Part shown: one piece after another, positions 26,431 through 38,400 of the stretch
Layout of the letters: the number at the start of each line of letters is the position of its first letter
How positions within the stretch are numbered: position 1 is the first letter of the stretch
Assembly: GCF_014839805.1 (NCBI RefSeq)
Contig: NC_051141.1
Location: 12,532,777-12,596,776, forward strand
Length of the DNA stretch: 64,000 bases
Source: Manduca sexta
Lineage: Eukaryota; Arthropoda; Insecta; Lepidoptera; Sphingidae
Direction of reading: 5' to 3'
Program-made: the position numbers and the translations under genes
The notes under the pieces: generated by a model
The model's database searches: none
What the model was told of the DNA's origin: nothing
The model's input: only the letters and a program-made list of their open reading frames with translations

Positions 26431-29400
26431 CTGAATATTAACGGGACGTCAGAGGGCATTATAATGTTAATAATAGATAATTTTTTATTCGAATCTAATC
26501 TAAAAATCGCAGCTTTAATCTGTAATATCGAATAGTAGATAAGATTTTTGTTACTTAAATTTTGCACTTAAAAATAAAATCCATAGTCTACAGACTCTGT
26601 ATAATCATTTCCACGTCTAAACTGGTTATTCAATAATTTGAGCAAATAGAATACTATAATGTTCGAAGAACACCACGAACCAACCTCATATAATAGCCAC
26701 TTAAATTGATATTTGACAATGTTGTTAATGTCTTGGGTGTAGACGATAAACACCTTATATTTTAATAGTGAATCACTCCAAAAATATCAGAAATAACATG
26801 ACGGTCATTCATTTCTACTCCCGGCAGCGACAATATATCCACCAGACTCCTAATATCTATCAAAGATTATAAAACTTCAAATATTAACGTTCGAATTTTT
26901 ATTACAGAGGGAGGAAGGGGTCGTAGAATTGCCAAGAACCTCGTGCAATGTTTAACTGAGGGATCTTCTTAGGTCAGGTGAAATCGGGTACTTTTTAATA
27001 TTTTGCTCCCGCCCGGGAACTCAAATACTTATTTATAAAGCTAAACAATAAAACGAAAGAGATTGCGTAAAATGTGTTTTTGCCGGAAAGAGATGCTAAT
27101 ATGATAAATTGCAACTAACCTCAAACTTAGCCAGTATAAGATGAACTCCGTAAATCTATATTATATTATATAAAAATCAATTGCATTTCATTAGTCTCGC
27201 TAAAACTCGAGAACGACTGGACCGATTTGGCTAATTTTGGTTTTGAATTATTTGTGAAAGTCCTGGGAAGGTTTAAACCAATGACGTTTTACAAATATAC
27301 GCGTCGTAGACTAACAAAATTGCAAATAAAAACAGCGCAGTATTTACTATAGTCACAGCCCTAGCGGCTCGCATTGATACGCCCGGTTGAGCCCGAACGT
27401 CGACCGCCCCGTCGGCATGACAAATAAAATGCATTTATCAGTTAAAAAATAAGTTAAATTGTGTACTTATTACTAACGTATAAAATTAAACGTTTTGTTC
27501 ATTCACAGTTGGAGTATAATTTGTACATCGTCTAAAAACACAGGAAGGCATTTTATTTATAAAAATATAAAAAGATAGTAAGCCGACTATTCGCGACAAT
27601 GGTTGAAGATTGACTAAGTGAATGCCGGGCAATTACCGTGCTTTCGTCTTGCCAGTATTGAGTTCGAACAACGTAGTACATATATATGTAATAACGACAT
27701 CTTAGGTATAAACGGTGAGAAACATAAATAATAAATAACGGAAAATACTAAAAACGACAATCTAATTTTCCAATACAAAATGTTCTTAGCTGTGAAACAT
27801 TAGATTTTTTTTTGTCTTTCAAGAAATAATGAATTGTCACTTGGTTGGCAAATATTTATAGGCGCGTCCAGAAATTTCTCTGTTTCATAGCTGTAGTATG
27901 AAGTCCAATCTCCTTGTTTTTTTTTTTTTTTTGTTGAAATACTAGACATTACAGAAATAAAAAAAGTGTAAAAATATCAGCTGGTTGTCGAAAAAAGAAA
28001 ATAAATAAAGAAATTTCAAGACTATAATTAAAATCTATCATGAATTTCAGAGTGCGCGAGAACTTTATTTACTGTTATTGTTTTAAAATGCCACGAAGAA
28101 GACGACCTGACTCAGGTTCTCGAAGTCAATCAAATGTGCGACGACCTCCCTCAAGTGCAAGCCGTACTGTCGACTGGCGAGAGACAGATAACATTTGTAT
28201 TGGTGTGGCAGAATTGCGTCCGACAGTGAATAATAATAATAATAATGAACAAATGTATATAGGTGATACGAAGTTTATCGAGTCATCAGGTTTCAATAAA
28301 ATATTATTAGACTATTTTTACGATACCAACGTAAATTGCAATGATCCATTACAATATTTAATTATTCACCAACGCGGACGTGTTTACGGCTCACAGATTT
28401 AATTGAAACTAATTACAAGATATTGAACGGTAAGTAACATTAGATCTTCCTGGCAGATGTCTTGACGGAAGCGGATCGCCTGATTTTACGCGTCTAGTAG
28501 ATATATGGTCGCTGGCACCCGGTGACATTTAATGAGCAACTATTACCCCTAAGTACAATAGCGCTAAGTTTGTTATTGTCGGTAGTGACTAACCTCTTTC
28601 TCGTGCGTGTAGAGTAGTACGGCGAGGTCCAGACGCCGCCTGCGCCGGTCAACTCGCGCGGCAAACGCGGCGACGTGCGCCTCTAGCTCGCGCGCCACGC
28701 CCAGCACCTCCTCGGGGTCGCACTCGCCTGAACGTGCCAGTTCCTCGGCCGCCCCGAGCAGCTTCTCCGCGTTCGTATACGTATTCTTTGAAACACATAA
28801 AATATTAATATATAGTTTATGCTTAGAATGTAACAGTCACATATTACATAAAATAAAAAAATTATTGTCGTAATTTACTATTATAGATCTATTTAATTAT
28901 AATTAATTATACTGTGAATTATTTCTTATTTCTAACTACAAACTACTTAAAAATTTAATTTTAATCATTTATAGCAACATAATATGTTGCAAATAAGGGT
29001 ATTGTAATATACATAAATAATGCTTATATCTCAACTAAACCTCGACGCAAAATATGTACTTACTTGTGCAACATTTTCGAAATGTTCGTGAGATTTCTGA
29101 TAAACTCTAGCCTTATGGAGATTCCTGCCTATTCCAGTATTTTTTTGCAGAAACACTTCACCATGATTTGCCAACCAATCGAGTACCTGTGATTAAATTT
29201 TGTTACATAATAAATAAACATTAAAACATCGATATAAAAAAATATGTGATACACAGTAAGAGGTGGCGAGATGAGCACGAAAGGTAATGGAAATATTAGA
29301 CGCAGATAGCTTTGGCTTTCGAAGGTGGATAGGGAGTACTTTGTCCTGCAGTAGAACGAAAACAACTAATTATAATAATAAATAATAAAACACAGTATGT

Positions 29401-32400
29401 AACTCGTTAAAATTGTTTTAAATTATACATAACAATGACCAGTTTTTATCACTAAAATCTAACGGTATTTTAAGCCCTTTATGACTTGACTCCGGCAGCC
29501 CACTGTAGTAAATCCATGCAAGCAACAAATCACACTAACCTGCCTACAATCCTCTTTGTACAATAGCAACGCGAGTCGTTGGTGGAGCTTCAGCCGAGCC
29601 TGATGGTAGCGGGCCTCGAGCGCGCGGTGATGTCCCAGGATTTGGTGTATGACGGCTAGCACGTGGTTGGCCCCAGAGCTGTAGTCGGCAGCCGGGTCGC
29701 CTCCGCTGCTACCCGCGCTGCTCACTGTGCCGTCGCTCTGCTGCTGAACCCAAATGGTAACATTACAACACAATTTCGAAATCTTACGTTCAAATTGATA
29801 TAAAGAAACACGTTTGACTTGATATTTTTAAAATAATACTTTAAAATGGACATTACTCACCAGATCCGCCGGATCGGTTTGATGGCACACTTGAACTAAA
29901 TGATCCAGTTGATACAATAACTTTTTACTTGTCGAGTGGACCTAAACAAAATAAATAACATTTATTGTAAGTAATATCTAAAGATTTAAGCACTGTAGAA
30001 TGTGATAAATTCGTTGTCACCTCGGTGTAAGCCTGACACATGTGCTCGTAGAGCTGGCGATGCCGCTGCGCGTGCTGTTCGAGCGCGCGTGGGTCATTGC
30101 ACGGCGCGCCGCCCTGACCAGTGGCGAGCTGTAACGCCACTGCGCATTGTGCGCCCCATCCGCCCACCGCCGACGCGTACGCCTCCGCCTTGTGGTGGAA
30201 CACCACGGATAGCGACAATACCGCTGAACGCTCTTCGAGACCTGTGCAAGTAAATCATTTACACTTCAAATGCTTTTCACTTTTATGTTCGTTTAGTATT
30301 ATTATTGTTCATAAATTTCTGTATTGCCAAACGATTCTTGGCTGAGTATCCGATCTGTAACAAAGTTAGAGATTGGAGGAAAGGGTTAAAAATATTGAAA
30401 GGGTTACCCCAAGGCTAAACTGCAGTTTAGCCTTGCGGCAACCTTATTTGCCGTGTAAACAGCAATCGAAACGAAAATCTTTATGCATTTTTTTTAAGAG
30501 ACGGTGATACCAACGATCTCTTAAGAGCGTTTACGTGCCGCGCGTGAAGTCAACTATAGGTAATTCTTCGCAAAAATTCACTCACACAACCGTGTGCAGC
30601 TGTGTGCGTAGAATTAGCGCGTCGGCTATCTTTATAGTCAGACCAACCAATTTTGATCTTTTCGCTTTAATTATCTAATTGGAATGTAACTTATGATTTA
30701 TGAATTTATGATAAATGAAGAATTCTATTATTAAATATATAAGAATTCATCATGAAATAGTTTATATGTATCATTTTGTAATTATAAAAAAAAATAAACA
30801 TTTATAACAAATTTTAACGGCAATTTTACAAATTATTATTTTCACTTTTTAAATGCAAATGCTTAAAAAATTTAAGCATTTGCATTTAGAAAGTACCCTT
30901 CAGTAAAGTGGAGCTCATCATGAAGCCGAAAGATAGGCACCAGAACTCCGTAATCAGACAATAAATCAGGAAAATTACTGTGCTACGATGTTTATAATGG
31001 ATCACATAATTACTCCATAGATCTGCAGTTTTTAATATTTAGCGTATTGAAAATTTTAATTAAGTCATTATAAATTACATATTGGAATTTATATTGTGAG
31101 TCAGAAGGTGTATGTAATGAGATGTCATTTTTAGGTGTATAACTAAAAAGTGAGAAATAAAAGACTTCTTTTTTAGAAGTTGATTATATTTTTTTGGATA
31201 TTTTTTTTTAATAGATAGTGCTTCTCAGTGACATTGATCATCAATCGATCGATTGTACATCCATGTATAACAATTTACCAGTTTTTTATCCATAGTTTTG
31301 CATAATATTTGCGACACTCGACGAAGCAAAATAGTTGGTTCTGTACTTTTTTCGACCAACAGCAGTCAGCTATGACTGTAAGTATGGGAATACCGTCTTT
31401 TACATCGCCACAGGCAACATCCTTATCAGTTTCTTTCCTAGCGGCCTCTTGCATCCTGTCCTCTATAGCTAATTTCAATCATTTAGCTAACACGTCGTAA
31501 CATTTCATGTAAACATTTTGCGTTAATATTGGTAAATCTGTGGAAGCTAACTGTTCGTTTAAATTTGATCTACCAACTCCAGTCATCATAGCTCCATTCA
31601 CAGCTCCACGATATACGTCCATACTATCAGTATATCTCTTAGCGCTTAAATAGCTTAAATTCCATATTGCACATATTACACTTCATTAAAAATGTTGACT
31701 GCAAGCAAAGTTTATTCTCTTTCAATAGTTGTAAATGTTCGATACTACAACCTGTTGCTCTGTTGTGGTTATTGAGTGTTTTAATTTTTGATCCAAGAAA
31801 TATTGAAGATCTATAATTTTGCGGCTTTTAATAACCTTATTTATTTTGAGTGTAATATCAGGCTCGATTACCTAAAAATTAAAAAAAATATATAGAATAT
31901 ACTATTATTATTATCGAAGTTTACGCAAACACTACATACTTAAGTAAAACTGCATATGGATCTAGATGTGTTTAATTTATACAAGTATAATGACGCCGAA
32001 ACCTGCACAAGGTTAAACGTCAGGATAAAGTAATATGTAAAATTTATATGAGCGTGTAAACCTAAACTAGCCCAAATAGTTAAGAAAATAGGTATACTAA
32101 CTACTACTAGTAGTTTTATTCACTAGCTACATAAATTACCAAATCCCTTATTTTTAAGGTTCAAAGAGGAGAAAGATATAGGATTCCGTCTCTCGTCACT
32201 TGAAAGTAAGCGTACCTATGCATTATGCAAAAATAAGTTAAACATTTTGTTTCGACCGGATTCTCATGAGCATTGACGAACCCAGTAAACTTTGGAGCGC
32301 TGTAACAGCGTTTTAAATGAAAGAAATAAAAAAAAATTATAGGGAACAATTTTCCTCAAAAGATTATTTACAAGTTAGTTTGAGGTAATTTTTTTGTAAA

Positions 32401-35400
32401 ATGTATAAAAAAAGTTATAGCGCAAAAAAGAAAACTTTTATAAACATTTTCTCACATTTTTGTTTATAACTTCTTTAATTTTTAATTTAGGGCAAAAAGT
32501 TATATAAACATATTTGTAGGCAAAACAATTTGCTACAAATTATGACTTTACAAAATTTATGTAAGACGCATAGTTTCCGAGATATCGCGAAAAAAGTGTT
32601 TTCACCCCTTTTTCCATGATGGCGGCTAGGGGACAAGGGTGGCGACCCCACAAACTTGAGGTTAAGCTTCTATTGACCCCCCCGCATATGTTCTAAAAAT
32701 AAAATTGGGTCCTCTAAAAAATACAAAGCATTTCAATGAGCTAATTGATTTTTGACATATATTTGCATGCTTTTGGAATTGCGGGCCCGCAATCGCGGCG
32801 GGCACGGGTAAATACCGCTTTGTGAGTTTTTAGCTTAAGGTTCCATTTTTTTCCTTTGAGTAACTGTTGCTCAAGTGTTTAATGAGTAAAAAAAGCAACA
32901 ACCATAACTACAGACGCATGTTATACCATTAGTACACCAATCTTTTAGCTCTTGCTTTAGCCGAAGTTTCAGCGTTTTTGCATTTCCTTTTCTTGCCTAG
33001 AAATAGCTTTACTTCGCATTGTGTCTGAAACATAATAATATAATAATAATTTATAGTAACTACTAAAATTATTGTCACTCTTTAAAGAAAAAAATATTTT
33101 ACTTACTAAAGTACTAAGATGTGGCAATCACTGTATACACGTGACTATTTTTTCTACGCACAGCAAAGGCCAACTGGAGTCTGGCCGGAGCGACGAGCGA
33201 TACGTCCTCTCTCTAGAAAGCCTCAAGGCGGACTAATTTGAAACGATTTGCGCGTTGCATTTTATAGTGGTATTTAAAATATTTATAGAAAAATAACAGA
33301 ACTAATTTTGTTGAATTTTTTAAATTGTATGTTTTTAAGGAGATGTTCTTCTATTATAGTAATCCAATATTATATTCAATTAAGTAAGATATAGTGATAA
33401 AAAAAAAAAACATTTAAATGACCAACATATCTGAAATTTTCGAATTCTTTGAATTTTTATTTCTCATGAATTAAACATAAAAAGATAATTTTTCTCTACT
33501 AACTTTTTTCTTCAGGATCTTTTTAGTTAGATAAAAATAACATATTGTTATGTTCCTTAGTGGTTTAAGATATTTTGAGCTTCGAAATAGACGTTCGAAG
33601 CGCAAATTTGAAAACCTCTGTTCAGTAATCATTAAAGAATTTACAAATACTCAATAAATCTAAAAATTTTCTCTACTAACTTTTTAGACAACAAAATTTT
33701 CTATAATAATTACTAATTCATATGTTTTTAAAATAATGTTTTGATGGATATTATCTCCTTCGAAAAGTGCTGTTTTTGAGACATACGGCGCGCGGGTGCG
33801 TAAACGCTCTTAATCGTGTTAGTGGATCCTGTTAATACTAACAGGATCCATCTTTCTCTCAATTGTATTTGAAGGTAACAACTCAGACTAACATCGTCAG
33901 TAAAGATAAAGTCCATAACGCGCAACAGACTATTGTATGAACAACTGCCCACGCACGTACAACAGCTTACAAGCCGATAATGTTTGAGTACCTGCCGACA
34001 ACTGTTTATAGGCTCTTTCAAGTCGATGCGCGAGCGCCGATATCTGTGCCTCGGCATAATGTCGCTTGTCAGCAAGACGACGCGCAGCCGCCGTTACGCG
34101 AGCGACGCTGGGCCGGCCGCCGCCTGTACAAGCGGCCGCGAACCTGACAGTAAAACGAATGTAATAATTAAAAATAATATCGTAAGCTAAGTGCATTAGG
34201 ACTATAAAATTACTAATCAAATTATAGTTTATGTAATGAATGAATATGAATTACATTTTCGTGACTAAAATCAATTTTCAATAACATTTCCTTCTCTAAA
34301 ATCAAATAAAAAACATTAAACACGTACCTAGCGTGTTCTTCCTGCAGACGTTTAGCAGCCGCACACGAGCGCCCGATCTCGACGTAAGTGGCCAGAAATG
34401 CAGTACGGTGATTCACAATCCATTCCAGCATCTACATAATTAAAATTTTTAGTTAGCAGTGTCATTAAACGGTTGCGATCAACCTCTCTTCTGATATCTA
34501 AATACCTAGAACATGGTCGGTATAATTATAACTGAATTGTACCTTCTCGCAATCTTGCTCGAAGAGCCTGAGTTGAAAACACTGGTCGAGCTGCATCTTT
34601 TTATGTTGCCAGAGCTTGTGTGCATGCGCGTGCGCAGATCGTACGGCGGATAGCTGTTGGCGGACGGCGCCCGGTGTGCCGCAGTGAAACGCAGCGCCTT
34701 CACCGCCGCTGCCGCTAGCCTCGGAACACACCGCCTCCGCCGCCTCCAGTCGTTGAACCACTCTCTCGCCTGATCACATTAGTCCCGATTAATTTATATC
34801 TACTGATAAAGCGAAAACAAATGGTTAAACTAGCAAAAAAAAAATATATCAATAAAAAATCGGCGTGTGAAACTAGCTTCTGTATTTGGCGATAGATTTG
34901 GGACGAGGCATTTGTTTACTAAATTTGTACATAAGTCCCTCGATCAGTCTTTATGACCATTCAGCACTAATCTCATTTATTAGCCTAGCTACTTTAATTC
35001 TAATTTCTTGATTTTTTACTGGTCTTAATTAAACGTTATCGCCCCGCCCTCCTTTAGGTGACCACATATTTTACTTGGAGTAAAAAGATCTCTAAAGTTT
35101 TATAACTAAAAACAAGAAAATAGTAAGTGATATAAATAAAAAAATATATATTTGGTAAATAGATCAAGTTACCCTCCATTAATTAACGTTCCCTTATTGT
35201 AAGGCTGTGTCCATACTTTTTTCACTGTTGGCATAAGGAACACGTAGAACCAAACACTCAAGAATACAATCAAATTTTAGAGCACAATAAAATTTAAATA
35301 ACAGTTGAGTGTAAGACACGAGGGCAAACAGTTGTAACATAATCACAAATGCGAGTTTTGGCGCGTTCGTCGACGGAACATGAGCACTTGAAATATCATA

Positions 35401-38400
35401 ACACATCGAGCATCAAACGGATGTAACCAACAGCCTTCAGCGTGTCGTAACTAGCGTGTGTGCAATTTTTACTGAAACTCGCCGGTTATACAATCGTGCG
35501 CCTACCGCCTTGACGGCCCCCTGACCGTTCAACCGTACCACTTTAATAAACAATCTACCGACTTCAACAAATGCATTCTCCTAAATTAAGCAAGCATTAA
35601 CACAATATATTTACTCTATATTTAAGTTGATGAGTAGTTATTACTACATTTAGTGTACCGGCAATGAAACGGAATTTCTTCCACGCTAAATTACGTGCTT
35701 ATAAATTATCTATAATTAACATGATATATTTTTTTACATTCTAAGCATAAAAACATTTTAAATTTATATCCTTATTACCAACTACAATATTTCATGCTCA
35801 ATTTTTGTTGCATGCAGGTAATTGTATAATAAAATAATAATTAAGTAACAAATAAATCAACACCAATTAAATCCGACGATTCTATAATTATTGTACCAAA
35901 ACATGTGGTTACAACCACATCTCTTTCAAGCTTCAAAAAAATATAATTATTAACGAGCTTCAGCAGTTGTTGTATTTCCCGAACACTACCTAATGCAATA
36001 TAACATTATAAGAAAGTAGAGAGCACACTTTAAAGTGCGTTAAAGTGTCATGTAGTAAATTTTCTCAAATACACCATGCGAAACGATATCAATTTTAGTA
36101 ACACACTTATATTTTACTAGCTCTTGCCCGCGGCTCCGCCCGCGTTATAAAGTTTTTCGGGCTAAAGTTTTCAGTTATAAAAGTCAGACTATATATTTTC
36201 CCGGGAGCCTATGTTCTTCCCAGGGTCTCAAACTGTTTCCATACTAAATTTCATCTTAATATGTTGGGTAGTTTTTGAGTTTAACACGTTTAGGCAGACA
36301 GATGCAGCGGGGGACTTTGTTTTATAATATATTTTTGTAGAACTTTTTAAGAAGAACAATCCCGTCATACATCGTTGTTGTATAATTTTAACCGTTTACG
36401 CAGCACACACAACGGATGCTCTCATAACTAATAAATTTTATCCGTTTTTGCAACATGTTTCATTACTGCTGTGCTCCTATTGGTCATAGCGTGATGATAT
36501 ATAGCCTATAGCACTTCACGAACAAATGGCTATCCAAAACAAAAAAAATTTTTTTGTTCGAACTGGTAGTTTGAGTTTAGCCATTACTGCTGCGCTCCTA
36601 TTGGTCATAGCGTGATGATATATAATCTATAGCACTCCACAAACAAAGGGCTATTCAATACAAAAATATTTTTTCAGTTTGAACCGGTAGTTCCTGAGAT
36701 TAGCGCGTTCAAACAAACAAACTCTTCAGCTTTAAATAATAGTATAGATTCTAAAACAAACTGAGATACTATCCAGATCTAGTAATAAATGGAGACAATT
36801 TTAAAATAAATTAAGTAAAATGTTCGTACCCTGCGCTTCTAACTCATCCACGGGCACCTTTGCGAGCCGCTTGCTAATATCCGCATGAGCGTCGATGGCG
36901 CGTCGCGCCCCCGTCACATCATCGGCGAAGTCGGCACGCGCTACGTCTTCTTGCAGGTCATCTAGCCGGTCCAATAGATCACCCGCTTGCCACATCAGCT
37001 CTTCAAGAGCCTACGAACATCAACGAGTGTGTTATATCTAATTTTACTGATTAAACTTCGTCAAAATAGTGTTATCGTCATAGCCCTTCGCCCTGAAATT
37101 TCTACCTGACTAATTGAATTCCGTCTACATCCACCAGTTTACAAAGACCTTTATCAGATTTTCTGTCAACCTTGCAGATTAGCCAAGCTAACGCTGCGCT
37201 TACTTTGTCAAATAGTAAATTATATTATATGGTACAAAATATACATCTCATCGTGTCCATTATGCGACACGTTCATGATTGATAACCGCTGATCATCTAT
37301 TTACTGTAAAAAGTCTAATAACTACTAGTTTTAAATGCAAGATGGTAACATAAAGATAGTATACGACCATACGTGAATCACAATATATTAACTGGTGTCA
37401 AGTCCCGTACTTTCATTTACACTTATAATAATGTGATAAAGGAATTCAAGAGTCCGACAATTGATCTGAGATTTCCTTTTTACAGTGCTATCATATGTGT
37501 CTCAAGAAGTTTCGTTAAATTGGGTCTACACGCAACTGATTGCATAATGATATTATTACGTTTAAAGTTTATACAATATAGATTGTTTCTGGTCTGGAAA
37601 TAACTAACTAACTAGCTAGATAAGGGGTTACGTGATCTTAGTGATTCGCAAACTTTTATGGGATCAAACTATTTTCGTAATCTTTTGTACTCATGACACA
37701 GGATATCGAAGTTCCTAGTCAGTACTATGTGTACGAAGATCACCTATACATGTTATTTTAAAATTAATTCTTATTAAAAAAAAACTTACCAGTCTGAGAT
37801 CGATCCACTGCGCGTGATCATATTGTAAAGTGCCATCTAAATCCGGTGTGAGTTGTGTACTATCAATTACTTTAGGCAGTGCTTCTAGGCTAATCATGGT
37901 CGTCTGAAACAAGGTAACACAATGACATCACAGAACGAACATGCGCTGATCTCGCCATCATAAATACGATGCATCGCGAGCCATGTGGTCAATCTTTAAC
38001 CACATCGTTTATTGGACGGCTGGCCTTGTATCTTCATTTACATAATTAAATAAACTTCGTAAAAAAGATTCGTAATATTAGTCGTTACGATGAGTAATTT
38101 TATCATCTTCGAGTAACAAGAGCGGACATTCCAATCGGCACAGTGGAATTTAAGTCTTAAGTAAATACTCACACAACAAAAACATTCGAAAGAAATAAGG
38201 GCATATGAGGCACAACACTTTATTATGTGGATGTGGATGCATATTTAAACTTCAATCAAGATGACAATTGTACGAAAACAATATTCCTGATAATTTACTA
38301 ATTAATTATTATTATACAACTAGTAATTATTTCCAATTGTGGTGATTATTAAAACACCTACCTCGAACTTGTACTTATGTGCTCCTATAGTTGTGCGTTG

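Noticed and set aside
29925..30345. Plus-strand ORFs over a Trio exon
   Set aside because: Antisense shadows of the GC-rich Trio coding exon at 30021-30241.
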